NCBI RefSeq assembly: GCF_003952025.1
Contig: NZ_QXGI01000012.1
Span: forward strand, 1 to 58,256
Direction: 5' to 3'
Length of the DNA stretch: 58,256 nt
Source of the DNA: Bifidobacterium castoris
Lineage (GTDB): Bacteria > Actinomycetota > Actinomycetes > Actinomycetales > Bifidobacteriaceae
Under the pieces are notes generated by a model that saw only the letters and a program-made list of their open reading frames with translations, had not been told where the DNA came from and made no database searches. Each line of letters begins with the position of its first letter. Within the stretch, counting starts at the first letter, position 1. Below, one piece after another: positions 15,624 to 23,678 of the stretch. The position numbers and the translations under genes are program-made.

Positions 15624-16245
15624 GCATCTGCTGCTGTGGATCGACACCGAAACCACGGCAATCAAACCAGAAGACGGCCAACTGTTGGAAATCGGCATGC
15701 GCATCACCGACCTCGACGGCACACCCATGACAGAGCCGGGAAACTACGATTCGTACAAGTTCAGCACCGTCATCCCGCACTCGTGCATCAACTACACGCG
15801 TGACACCGCGTATGCGATCCGCATGCATCAGGACAACGGGCTGCTGGACGAAGCTCTGTGCGCCGAACCCCCCGTGAACGCAGGCGAATGGTTGCTGGAT
15901 CGCGTCGACCGCCTGACATTCGGTGGGCCGAGCGTCAGGCTGCACCCGGCCGGCACCAACGTGGACTTTGACCTCGCATGGCTCAGAGCCCACCAAGAAC
16001 CACTTCTCACCGGCCCGGCGTGGAACGAATACGTGTCGTATCGCAAGCTCGACATGAGCACGATCCGTCTCACCCTCGAAACGGTAGGCATCAACCCATA
16101 CGAAAACAGCAGGAAGGCCACGCATCGCGTGGACGACTGCCTCGACCGCGACATCTACGACTGGACGCACTGGGCCGAATGGGCCAAAAAGCACATGAAC
16201 ATCATGGAAAGGAAGAAATGGGAGAAATGGGAGAAGGAAGCATGA
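15607..16245 (+). CDS. DEDDh 3'-5' exonuclease, oligoribonuclease-like
   Basis: A 212-residue DnaQ-superfamily exonuclease. WIDTETT gives the first D-x-E, NVDFDLAWL the second Asp, and HRVDDCLDRDI the H-x4-D. The size and the KLDMSTIRLTLE segment match oligoribonucleases. In a phage it could recycle short nucleotides or process replication ends. It overlaps the DUF3310 gene. Confidence 0.85.
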   Translation: MSANNEHLLLWIDTETTAIKPEDGQLLEIGMRITDLDGTPMTEPGNYDSYKFSTVIPHSCINYTRDTAYAIRMHQDNGLLDEALCAEPPVNAGEWLLDRVDRLTFGGPSVRLHPAGTNVDFDLAWLRAHQEPLLTGPAWNEYVSYRKLDMSTIRLTLETVGINPYENSRKATHRVDDCLDRDIYDWTHWAEWAKKHMNIMERKKWEKWEKEA

Positions 16246-16793
16246 CCGATTGGCTCAACGACGACCAGCTCGAAGCACGCATCATGTGCGACCGTCTCGT
16301 CGAACCCACCGGTATGGCGCTCAACAGCATCCAGCCGGCAAGCGTCGACATGCACCTAGGCGACTCGCTGCTGGTACAGAAACCGGGACAGGTCATCAAC
16401 ATGCAATACCCCGAACGCATCCAATACACCGGCACCGAGCACGTCGGCGAATTCCAGCTGAAACCCGGCGCATTCATATTGGGTACCACGCAGGAGACCG
16501 TCAACTGTCCCGTTGACCTCGTCGGCCAGCTCGTCGGCAAAAGCACCGTCGCCCGACACGGCCTGTTCGTGCACGTGTGCGCAGGCTTCATCGACCCCGG
16601 CTTCTCGGGACAAATCACGCTCGAACTGTACAACGCGTCATCCAACACACTTGTGCTCACGCCCGGCATGACCATCGCACAACTCGTGTTCAGCAAAATC
16701 GACCCGCCAGCCTACCCATACGGCAGCAAGGAAGCCGGAAGCCACTACCAATTCCAGACGGGCGCGACCGCACCGAAAGGAGACCTGAAGTGA
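16242..16793 (+). CDS. dCTP deaminase / dUTPase-family enzyme
   Basis: A 183-residue trimeric dUTPase-fold protein. SVDMHLGDSLLV, VGKSTVARHGLFVHV, AGFIDPGFSGQITLEL and PGMTIAQLVF follow the dCTP deaminase pattern, with the catalytic Glu in TLEL. It converts dCTP towards dUTP or dUMP, feeding thymidylate synthesis. The ATG overlaps the previous stop. Confidence 0.85.
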   Translation: MTDWLNDDQLEARIMCDRLVEPTGMALNSIQPASVDMHLGDSLLVQKPGQVINMQYPERIQYTGTEHVGEFQLKPGAFILGTTQETVNCPVDLVGQLVGKSTVARHGLFVHVCAGFIDPGFSGQITLELYNASSNTLVLTPGMTIAQLVFSKIDPPAYPYGSKEAGSHYQFQTGATAPKGDLK

Positions 16794-16960
16794 ACCAGAT
16801 TCCACCACCCCTGTTCAGCGACCGCCGGTGTGAGTATTGCGGACGACCATCGATAGGCGCCGACCGCTGCCCGCACGCGATAGACCGACGCCACCCATGC
16901 CCGGCGCGCGTACAGGACCAGCAGCAGCGGCATGAACGACTACGACACATGGGGCGATGA
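16790..16960 (+). CDS. Small zinc-binding protein
   Basis: 56 residues, GTG start overlapping the deaminase stop. CEYCGRPSIGADRCPH forms a compact CxxC...CxxH zinc site, followed by a basic helical tail. Function unknown. Confidence 0.6.
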   Translation: MNQIPPPLFSDRRCEYCGRPSIGADRCPHAIDRRHPCPARVQDQQQRHERLRHMGR

Positions 16961-16963
16961 ACG

Positions 16964-17215
16964 ATGGACGACAAGACCGCAAAACAGCTGACCGACGCGA
17001 TACACGACGTGCTCGGCATGGTCCCGTTCGTGCTCGTCGCCGACACGTCCACACCAGACGAAGCGTTCGGCGACGAGCGTACCACCCGCATCAGCGTCAC
17101 CTCGCCGCCGCACCAGACCTCCTACACGACGATCGGCCTATGCGCATGCGGCCTCGACCTACTGCGCTACGGCGACGACGACGAAGACGACGACTGGGAC
17201 GACGAGGACGACTAG
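16964..17215 (+). CDS. Small acidic protein
   Basis: An 83-residue protein with a strongly acidic C-terminus (YGDDDEDDDWDDEDD), which may mimic nucleic acid. No family recognised. The ATG lies four bases after the previous stop. Confidence 0.6.
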   Translation: MDDKTAKQLTDAIHDVLGMVPFVLVADTSTPDEAFGDERTTRISVTSPPHQTSYTTIGLCACGLDLLRYGDDDEDDDWDDEDD

Positions 17216-17219
17216 ACAC

Positions 17220-17297
17220 GTGGACACGTTGCTGCTCATAGGCATCCTCGCCGCACTCCTACTGATCTCATGGTGGACCGACGGACACCACTTCTAA
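17220..17297 (+). CDS. 25-residue candidate membrane peptide
   Basis: GTG start; the product MDTLLLIGILAALLLISWWT ends DGHHF and is a single hydrophobic helix with a short polar end. It fills the gap between two genes exactly and has a recognisable topology, but the ribosome site is weak. Confidence 0.4.
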   Translation: MDTLLLIGILAALLLISWWTDGHHF

Positions 17298-17316
17298 CCA
17301 AGTTAAGGAAACACCC

Positions 17317-18099
17317 ATGGACGATACCGGCAAGTGCCCCGAATGCGGCGCACCAGTAAACGTCATACACGTCAACAGAATCGGCGACCCGACACACCAC
17401 CGGTATCACCGTTGCACGGCATGCGACTGGGCCGACGCGCCAAGCAACCTGTTCGGCGCCGACGAAACGCAAACCGAGCCGGCGCCGACTTCCACAACCC
17501 CGAAGAAACCCAAGACAAGAGGAGAGAAAAACATGGCTGTCAGCAAAAGACTACGATTCGAAGTTCTCCGCCGCGACGGAATGGAATGCCACTACTGCCA
17601 TAGGAAAGACGTTCCACTCACCGTCGATCACGTCATACCACAGGCGCTCGGCGGCCCTAGCACTGCGGAAAACCTCGTGGCGTGCTGCCGTGATTGCAAT
17701 ATCGGCAAAACATCCATCAACCCAGACGAACCACTCGTCGCGGGCGTGTCCGAACAGGCCGAAGCGTTCAGAGAAGCACTCGCAGAAGCGAAAGCCGTGG
17801 TCGCGTCCGACTTTCTTTGGGAACAGGAGTACATGGACAGGGTGCGGGACCTATGGGAAGACGCCACGTCACTTGACGACGAATACTGCCTCCCCATGCC
17901 CGTAACATGGCGGTCAACCGCAAGATACTGGGGACAGATCGGAGTGCCGCGCGCCTTCCTTGAGTACGCATTCGGCATAGCCAAGGAGCGGTACGACAGC
18001 CACCGTCTAACAGCTAAAAAAGCATTCGCGTACGCCTCGGGAATCGTCGGCAACCGCATGGAAGAAGCGGCAAGACTGGCACGGGAAAAGGTGAAGTGA
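17317..18099 (+). CDS. HNH protein with N-terminal zinc ribbon
   Basis: A 260-residue product. Residues 7-36 hold CPECG...CTACD (zinc ribbon). The HNH endonuclease core is about 86-135 (CHYCHRKDVPLTVDHVIPQALGG, then NLVACCRDCN) with the expected D-H...N and CxxC pairs. A helical C-terminal domain (about 170-260) follows. AAGGAA precedes the ATG at 17317. A second ATG at 17533, directly before the HNH domain, has a better ribosome site (GAGGAG), so a shorter 188-residue form is likely also made. It may be a homing endonuclease or a replication nuclease. Confidence 0.8.
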   Translation: MDDTGKCPECGAPVNVIHVNRIGDPTHHRYHRCTACDWADAPSNLFGADETQTEPAPTSTTPKKPKTRGEKNMAVSKRLRFEVLRRDGMECHYCHRKDVPLTVDHVIPQALGGPSTAENLVACCRDCNIGKTSINPDEPLVAGVSEQAEAFREALAEAKAVVASDFLWEQEYMDRVRDLWEDATSLDDEYCLPMPVTWRSTARYWGQIGVPRAFLEYAFGIAKERYDSHRLTAKKAFAYASGIVGNRMEEAARLAREKVK

Positions 18100-18100
18100 C

Positions 18101-19129
18101 ATGCGCATTCGCAGCATCAGACCTGAGTTCTACGATTCAGAAAGCATGGGCGCCGTGTCATGGGACGCGCGCTTCGTGTTCGAATGCCTGTGGTCGTACG
18201 TGCAAGACAATGGCGTGAACCGTGACAACGCGCGCATGATACGTGGCACATGCATGCCCTACGACAGTGATGAAGTGATCCCGCGCATCGAAGCCGCGTT
18301 GGACGAACTCGAAGCCGTGGGCTGTGTCGTGCGCTACACATGGCATGGCAAGCGGCTTTTGTGGCTTCCGGGCTTCCTGACCTACCAGAAAATCGACCGT
18401 CCGAGCACATGCCTGTTCCCGACTCCACAGCAGGCCGAAGAGAGCGAAGCCTCGACGACTACTCGCGAGACACTCGATGGTCACTCGCGAGACACTCGCG
18501 AGACACTCGCGACCGGAGTAGGAGTAGGAGTAGGAGTAGGGAGTGAGGATATTCTTTCTAGAGGGGGAGGAGGTAGTAAAAGTACCTTAACGCGCGCGCG
18601 CACGCGCGAGGCCGCCCCCACTCCCGCCGGTGAGGACGTGGATGAGGATGCTCTAGTGGAATCGTGGCGCCCGTCAGCGGAGAACACCGCCCTCGCCGAA
18701 CAGCTCGGCGTGGACGCAATCAGGCTGGAGCGCAGATTCCGTGACAAGATCGCCCGCAAGGGGCTGACTGCGCTCGGTGTCAAACGGCGCACGCTGACGG
18801 CGCTAGACGCCACATTCCGCAGTTGGGTCGAGCATGAGGCGCAATGGGCGGGGGAGGGGACGAAACAGGTCAAACCACCCGACCCGGTGCATGCCGCGCC
18901 GCCTCGGCACTCATGGTGCGGGCCGGAGGTACGCGCCATCATGCGGCCGTACCTTGCCGCGTTCCCCGAACCGAACCCGGACACCACAGGGCCGGGAAAG
19001 GCGTGGTTCGAGGCGTGCAGGGACGTGGCACGACGCCTCGACGCCGGCGAGGACGAAGCCTCGATCATCGAATGGGTCGAAGCCAACTACGGGCCCCAAA
19101 ACCCCACAAGTGCGGCAAACGACCCGTAG
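18101..19129 (+). CDS. Replisome organizer/initiator-like protein
   Basis: A 342-residue protein. The first about 110 residues (MRIRSIRPEFYDSESMG, then ARFVFECLWSYVQDNGVNRDNARMI) match the N-terminal winged-helix domain of phage replisome organizers. A low-complexity linker (about 120-170) is encoded by DNA repeats, and the C-terminal half is helical and DnaD-like in position. It should bind the origin and load helicase. Repeats inside the gene at 18462-18540 are the obvious candidate binding sites, as in lambda O. It starts one base after the HNH stop. Confidence 0.75.
   Translation: MRIRSIRPEFYDSESMGAVSWDARFVFECLWSYVQDNGVNRDNARMIRGTCMPYDSDEVIPRIEAALDELEAVGCVVRYTWHGKRLLWLPGFLTYQKIDRPSTCLFPTPQQAEESEASTTTRETLDGHSRDTRETLATGVGVGVGVGSEDILSRGGGGSKSTLTRARTREAAPTPAGEDVDEDALVESWRPSAENTALAEQLGVDAIRLERRFRDKIARKGLTALGVKRRTLTALDATFRSWVEHEAQWAGEGTKQVKPPDPVHAAPPRHSWCGPEVRAIMRPYLAAFPEPNPDTTGPGKAWFEACRDVARRLDAGEDEASIIEWVEANYGPQNPTSAANDP
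18462..18540 (+). repeat. Iteron array inside the initiator gene, candidate replication origin
   Basis: Five units begin at 18462, 18473, 18484, 18495 and 18506, exactly 11 bp apart. The unit is CTCGCGAGACA with a palindromic CTCGCGAG core; the second copy is diverged and the last incomplete. Four exact GGAGTA hexamers follow (18515-18538), then an AT-richer purine stretch (18547-18590). One copy per helical turn on one face is typical of initiator-binding iterons. Confidence 0.6.
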
Positions 19130-19133
19130 AACG

Positions 19134-19226
19134 ATGAACAAGCGTCGATATGATAAACTATGCGCATCAGGCACGAAACGCGGTCAGGGATACCGTAAAA
19201 CGGCGTACGGGTGTATGTACGCCTAA
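19134..19226 (+). CDS. 30-residue candidate peptide
   Basis: A short basic open frame from an ATG just after the initiator gene, with no clear ribosome site. It fills most of the gap to the next gene. Listed as possible only. Confidence 0.25.
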   Translation: MNKRRYDKLCASGTKRGQGYRKTAYGCMYA

Positions 19227-19285
19227 ACCCGACGCCGTCACGTTGAGAACAGCGAACCCATCGCCAACGAAAGGACCCGACCCGC

Positions 19286-20074
19286 GTGACGTGCCCGATG
19301 TGCAACAACCCCTCCACGCCAACCATCTGCCGCACCTGCAAACGACAAACCGCACAAGACCTCGCATGGCTCGCCAACAACTGCGACGACCTCGAACACT
19401 ACCGACTCAACCGCGCCTACGGCAAACACGCCGCAAACAGCGGAGGGGGACGACGGACGGAAGCACCCACGCCCGTACGCGAAGCCATCTACGACGCCCT
19501 CTATGTGGACCGCTACCGCAACCTCAAACAGACACTCAACACGTGGGCCATGTGCTTCTCGCAGCCGCCCGCGCCCGAAGGCTGCCTCGCGCAACAGGCA
19601 CGCATCCTCGACGGCCTCGACCTGTGGACGCCGGGCAAGACCGCCGCCAGCGCCATCTACGCGGCCGAAACACACATCCTCGTCACCCGGTTGTGCGCGA
19701 TCCTCGCGAACATGGACGAAACCCGCATCCACCTCGGCATATGCCCGAATCCCGAATGCGCACGCCCCGTGTACGCGGCCGCGGACGCACGCGAGGCCAC
19801 CTGCGCGCACTGCAACAACACGTGGACCGCGACCATCCTGCGCCGCGCGACCGACGCGCAACTGTGCGAAACGGACGCGGAAGGCACCGCAGGCGAACTC
19901 GCCCTCATGCTCGACCAGGTCGGCATCGAAGTCGCGGCGAGCACGATCCGCTCATGGGCGTCGCGCGGCAAGCTCATGCCCATCCTCGACAAGAACGGCC
20001 ACGCCACCAAACGCTACAAGCTCACCGACGCCTACCGACTCACCGACACCTACCGGCAGCAGCACCTCGACTGA
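19286..20074 (+). CDS. Zinc-ribbon and HTH protein
   Basis: A 262-residue protein, GTG start. An N-terminal CPMCN...CRTCK zinc motif is followed by a helical middle, a second zinc ribbon at about 151-177 (CPNPECARPVY...CAHCN), and a MerR-like HTH at about 205-235 (VGIEVAASTIRSWASRGKL). The near-terminal pair DAYRLTDTYR is an internal repeat. The architecture suggests a DNA-binding late-early regulator. I do not recognise a named family. Confidence 0.75.
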   Translation: MTCPMCNNPSTPTICRTCKRQTAQDLAWLANNCDDLEHYRLNRAYGKHAANSGGGRRTEAPTPVREAIYDALYVDRYRNLKQTLNTWAMCFSQPPAPEGCLAQQARILDGLDLWTPGKTAASAIYAAETHILVTRLCAILANMDETRIHLGICPNPECARPVYAAADAREATCAHCNNTWTATILRRATDAQLCETDAEGTAGELALMLDQVGIEVAASTIRSWASRGKLMPILDKNGHATKRYKLTDAYRLTDTYRQQHLD

Positions 20075-20087
20075 AAGGACGACGACC

Positions 20088-20384
20088 ATGCACGACGAAA
20101 AGGACGACACCATCAACGACCGCGACGCCATCGAATGCGCCGACAGCGCCGCATTCATGCTTGAAGCCGCCGTAAACAACCTGCGCCGCATCAACGCGGA
20201 CATCAACGCCGTCGGCAGCTCATTCGCAGTGAACGAAGCCATCGAGTACACGAAAGTCACCGCGCTCATAGGCATCGGCCACGCCCTCACCGCCATCGCC
20301 CAAGCACTCACCGAGGACGAGGACGGGCCGGACGTCGCCGACATGCTCACCAACAACATAATCACAGAACAATTCAACAACTAA
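20088..20384 (+). CDS. Unknown small acidic protein
   Basis: A 98-residue helical protein, last gene of the early rightward operon, with GAAAGGAC before the ATG. No family recognised. The operon terminator follows 19 bases after the stop. Confidence 0.7.
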   Translation: MHDEKDDTINDRDAIECADSAAFMLEAAVNNLRRINADINAVGSSFAVNEAIEYTKVTALIGIGHALTAIAQALTEDEDGPDVADMLTNNIITEQFNN

Positions 20385-20402
20385 AACATCATGCCAGTGT
20401 GG

Positions 20403-20444
20403 GGAAGCGTAGGCCGGCGCAAAACGGAGCCGGCCTACGCTTCC
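20403..20444. terminator. Perfect 16-bp terminator hairpin between convergent operons
   Basis: GGAAGCGTAGGCCGGC (20403-20418) pairs perfectly with 20429-20444 across a 10-nt loop and is followed by TCATTT. It separates the rightward early operon from the leftward accessory block and may serve both. Confidence 0.85.
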
Positions 20445-20484
20445 TCATTTAAAACGCGCGGAACGCGCACCGTACTTCGCCGGA

Positions 20485-21336
20485 TCACCGTCCGAGCAGT
20501 CCGGCGACCGCGTCGCCGACACGCTGCGTCATGCCGCGCTGCGCCATGTCGTAGTAGTCGACCATCTGGCGCGTGCTCCAGCCGCCGGCGGCCATGATGT
20601 CCTGTTCCGGCATGCCCGCGTCCATCGCCAACGTGCAGAACGTGCGCCGCAACGAATGCGGCGTGATATCAGGACGGCCCACCAACGCGCCGGCCAAACG
20701 CACGACATTGCGCGCCGCGTCCGCGCGCAGCCGTCCGCCACGCCGGGCGCGGAACACCGGGCCGCCGCGCCGCCTGCCGACATGGACGGCCAACGCTTCA
20801 ACGACCGCGTCGGCGACGCGCACCTCCTGCTCATAGCCGCCCTTGCGACGGTACCGCAGAGTCCCGTCGGCCCGGTTCCAATCCTCGACATCAAGACCAA
20901 GGGCCTCACTGAGCCTAGGCCCCGCCAACAACAGCAACGCGCACAGCGCATACTCCTGCCGGCCCAAACCATGCGCAGCATCCAAGAACATGCCCGCCTG
21001 CTCGCGCGTGAGGAAACTACCCGTCGACCTGCGATAAGAGCGTGGCAAGCGCACACCCATGCCAGGATCACGCTCCAACACGCCCTCCTCGGTGACGAAC
21101 CGGTAGAAACGGAGCACCACGCCGACCCACTCACGCACCGTCGCCGCCGGATGATCGCGGCGCATCCACCGGCAATACGCCTCGATATGCGAACGATGCA
21201 CGCGCAACGCGTCAATGTCGTTCAGATCGCACCAACGCAGCCACGCGCGCAACGCACTGCGATACTGCTTGTAGGTCTGCCCCGTGTAAGGCAGAAGATA
21301 CGCGGACAGCAACCAGTCCAAGCTCATCGTCTCCAT
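20485..21336 (-). CDS. Second tyrosine recombinase
   Basis: A 283-residue XerC/D-sized recombinase. It has a SAM-like core-binding domain (about 5-90) and a catalytic domain with R141 (LAGPRLSEALG), K165, H227 and R230 (TPHSLRRTF), W253 in place of the second His, and Y261/Y262 (MVDYYD). It lacks the arm-binding domain of the left-end integrase and shares little with it. It is the last gene of the leftward block and overlaps its upstream partner by 13 bases. It may mobilise the block, resolve dimers, or invert DNA. Phage tyrosine invertases (Rin) have been reported in bifidobacterial prophages. Confidence 0.9.
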   Translation of the reverse strand: METMSLDWLLSAYLLPYTGQTYKQYRSALRAWLRWCDLNDIDALRVHRSHIEAYCRWMRRDHPAATVREWVGVVLRFYRFVTEEGVLERDPGMGVRLPRSYRRSTGSFLTREQAGMFLDAAHGLGRQEYALCALLLLAGPRLSEALGLDVEDWNRADGTLRYRRKGGYEQEVRVADAVVEALAVHVGRRRGGPVFRARRGGRLRADAARNVVRLAGALVGRPDITPHSLRRTFCTLAMDAGMPEQDIMAAGGWSTRQMVDYYDMAQRGMTQRVGDAVAGLLGR

Positions 21337-22187
21337 ATGCGCACCGTCTCCTTCGCGACCAACGGCTTATCGGCTGGGCCCTTGACGAACGGCGGTATCC
21401 ACTGGCGCCGACGCAACGAATGCTTCGGCCCATACGCCTGCATGCGCCAGAAGCCACGCACGATGAACCGATGACTGTAGCCACGCCGGGAACCATGGCC
21501 GCCTTCCGTGGACGGCCCGGTCTCGCGGTGTTCGCGCAGCACGACCATGCGCACATCACGAACCGCCCGATCCACAACGCGCGGCGGCAACGGTTCGACC
21601 GGCGCCGGCCTTGTCGGCTTGACCACATCGCATACTGTCGGTTCAGCGCTCAATGCCCACACCGCATCCAATATGTCGCCTATCGTGCCCAACGCGCCCT
21701 CGAGGAGCTCACCCAGCGAATGGTCCAGCACCGGCGCCAACGGCAACGGGCACCGCAACGCTTCACGCACATTCCTGTCGTCGGTGAACAACGCCACGCC
21801 AGTATGCCGCTTACGCTGCCTGTCGATCTGAATGACCCACTGCACGGCGACGACATGCACGTCGGGCCCGCCCGGCCCGCACTCGAAATCCACGCCGCCA
21901 TCGAAGATCACGAAGCCGGTACTCGAAGGCGCCTCCACCTCCGGCGGCTTCTCACGCAATGCGGTATGCACCGCCAACGTGGTCATATCACGGCTGACGA
22001 ACCACATAGGCGAGTGCCGAAGCGAGTCGCCGTTACTCCACGCCTCCTGCAACGCATCCTCATAATCCGGACTCGGACGCTTATACGCCCAGTCGGTCTG
22101 CGCTTCAAACCAGTCGGCAAGGCTATCGCGCAGATACGGCATCCATACCGGCGTCAATTTCGGCTTCGCCTTACGTCGTCTACTCAT
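21324..22187 (-). CDS. Unknown partner of the second recombinase
   Basis: A 287-residue protein. The N-terminus is basic (MSRRRKAKPK). The middle has beta-rich stretches (TGFVIFDGGVDFECG, HVVAVQWVIQID). The basic C-terminus (VRGFWRMQAYGPKHSLRRR, IPPFVKGPADKPL) recalls a module I have seen in actinobacterial mobile-element proteins of unknown function. A start at about 22187 is chosen because the upstream TTG extension crosses the upstream palindromic GTGTGG region. It overlaps the recombinase start, suggesting coupled expression. Confidence 0.75.
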   Translation of the reverse strand: MSRRRKAKPKLTPVWMPYLRDSLADWFEAQTDWAYKRPSPDYEDALQEAWSNGDSLRHSPMWFVSRDMTTLAVHTALREKPPEVEAPSSTGFVIFDGGVDFECGPGGPDVHVVAVQWVIQIDRQRKRHTGVALFTDDRNVREALRCPLPLAPVLDHSLGELLEGALGTIGDILDAVWALSAEPTVCDVVKPTRPAPVEPLPPRVVDRAVRDVRMVVLREHRETGPSTEGGHGSRRGYSHRFIVRGFWRMQAYGPKHSLRRRQWIPPFVKGPADKPLVAKETVRIWRR

Positions 22188-22346
22188 CTCAACCACACAC
22201 CTTCCTGTGTGGTAGGATCGACCGTGCGGTCGAACCCACCGTTTGATCGCTGAACGAACCGTGAGGCCGCAAAACCACCAAGACTCGGCCCCACGGTTCC
22301 ATCCCAATCCCCGGCATTGTCGCCCCGGGGCGGCCGCACGCCGAAC

Positions 22347-22628
22347 TCAGCCGACACTCTCAGCACAGAAGCCGGAAGCCCAGCCGCGCGCAAGGCCCTT
22401 GAACGCCTCGGCAACGTCCATCAGATCATCCGTACGTTCGCCGATGAACGTGCGCACACGACGCCCGCCCGGCTCCACAGCGGCAACCGTCACACGGCCA
22501 CCCACGATATTGATCTGAACAGAACGCACCGGCAGATCAAGAGCGCCATCACGAAACGCACCAATCTCGCCGACGATGTCAGTGTCAGCCGTGAACGCAT
22601 GCACACACTGGTCCTTCATGACGCTCAC
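22347..22628 (-). CDS. Unknown accessory protein
   Basis: A 93-residue strand-rich protein (VRSVQINIVGGRVTVAAVE). Its ATG overlaps the stop of the upstream gene by four bases, so the two are coupled. No family recognised. Confidence 0.65.
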   Translation of the reverse strand: MSVMKDQCVHAFTADTDIVGEIGAFRDGALDLPVRSVQINIVGGRVTVAAVEPGGRRVRTFIGERTDDLMDVAEAFKGLARGWASGFCAESVG

Positions 22629-23017
22629 GCCTCCTCGTCACCGAACGTAGCGCGGTCCACGCCGAACAGTTTCGTAAAATCGTCGTAGAACGTCGCCGCG
22701 ATCTCGTCATCGGGCCACGTGTTTTCGTCCCTCGGAACGAACCCGTCACAAACCTCAACAACCAGCCCCACGACGTCCGCGCCGAAACGCTCCTCCAACG
22801 TCTTCAGCTCGGCCAGGAACTCGCTCCACGCCTCGGGATTCCAGCCGCCGTCAGCAACGTCGAAGTCGGTCGTGTTCACGAAACACGTCGCGATCTCGCC
22901 GTCAAAGCACAGCAGCGAGTTCACCATGCCCATGATTATCTGCCCATAACGGCCTTCCAGCGCGTCATCCAAGCTCAACGGCTCAATCTCGCGGCCGTTC
23001 ACAATCATCTTTCCCAT
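22625..23017 (-). CDS. Unknown acidic accessory protein
   Basis: A 130-residue, strongly acidic protein opening MIVNGREIEPLSLDDALEG. Ribosome site GAAAG before the ATG. No family recognised. Its acidity with a small fold recalls DNA-mimic or antirestriction proteins, but no specific motif supports that. Confidence 0.65.
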   Translation of the reverse strand: MGKMIVNGREIEPLSLDDALEGRYGQIIMGMVNSLLCFDGEIATCFVNTTDFDVADGGWNPEAWSEFLAELKTLEERFGADVVGLVVEVCDGFVPRDENTWPDDEIAATFYDDFTKLFGVDRATFGDEEA

Positions 23018-23085
23018 GAGTATCTTCTTTCAAGTAGCGCCGCCCTGATACGCTAGGACGGCTGACAGTTAGGACAATCAGCATC

Positions 23086-23120
23086 GAGCGGCAGCCCCGA
23101 CAGCATGACGGCTGCCGCTC
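23086..23120 (-). terminator. Hairpin between accessory genes
   Basis: GAGCGGCAGCC (23086-23096) pairs perfectly with GGCTGCCGCTC (23110-23120). It follows the stop of the leftward gene at 23149 after a C9 run on that strand. Without a clear U-run it may pause, attenuate or protect RNA ends. Confidence 0.5.
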
Positions 23121-23148
23121 AGTTCATCTATGAGTAGGGGGGGGGAGG

Positions 23149-23598
23149 TCAATCGGCGCGATACCGGTCCGCCAGCTGCTTCAGCGCGTACGCCACAGTC
23201 AGCAGATTCGCATACGCCTCGATATCGGATTCGACCAAGCCGGTCACATGCCCGGCAACACTGTTGACGGCATCGTAGAAACCACGCACGCCGCGCGACT
23301 CATCCCACGACGTATGCGAGTTGCCCCACGATACCCACATGTCCTCCACGTCGATCGTGCCCAGCAGATTAGACGCGACAGCCGCCACGCGCAGATTCAA
23401 CACATGAGCCGCAACGGCCTTCCCCGGCGTCGCCCTGAACGCGAACCCGAAATCGAAATCACGGCCGTCAACATACAGCGTGCCCACCATGTGGCCGCCA
23501 TCCACCGGCCCAGACTTCCACGACACCGGGAACGACACCAACCCGGCCACGTCCCCGAACACCTCAATCACAGTGCTCTTCGCCCGTTCGATATCCAT
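23149..23598 (-). CDS. Unknown accessory protein
   Basis: A 149-residue acidic alpha/beta protein. The ATG at 23598 (MDIERAK) is preferred to an upstream in-frame ATG because AAGGAAAG stands before it and the extension would cross the upstream hairpin. No family recognised. Confidence 0.65.
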   Translation of the reverse strand: MDIERAKSTVIEVFGDVAGLVSFPVSWKSGPVDGGHMVGTLYVDGRDFDFGFAFRATPGKAVAAHVLNLRVAAVASNLLGTIDVEDMWVSWGNSHTSWDESRGVRGFYDAVNSVAGHVTGLVESDIEAYANLLTVAYALKQLADRYRAD

Positions 23599-23637
23599 CA
23601 CAATCACTTTCCTTCGCTTGTTTGGTTTGAGTTTGGA

Positions 23638-23666
23638 GTGTGCGGCCGCCGCCATGGCGGCCACAC
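23638..23666 (-). terminator. Hairpin after the 467-residue gene
   Basis: GTGT-GC-GGCCGCC (23638-23650), loop GCCAT, GGCGGCC-ACAC (23656-23666). It lies 13 bases after the stop of the leftward gene at 23679. No U-run follows. Confidence 0.5.
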
Positions 23667-23678
23667 CACAGAGCGATG

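Noticed and set aside
18462-18540. Short regular repeats considered as a CRISPR array
   Set aside because: Units of 11 and 6 bp without spacers, inside a coding sequence; not CRISPR. No CRISPR array seen anywhere in the window.
20573-21474. Rightward open frames opposite the second recombinase
   Set aside because: Shadows of the leftward recombinase and partner gene; those have full catalytic motifs, the rightward frames have none.
23137-23145. G9 tract as a second phase-variable site
   Set aside because: It lies just outside the stop of the leftward gene and no promoter spacing depends on it, so length changes would have no clear effect.
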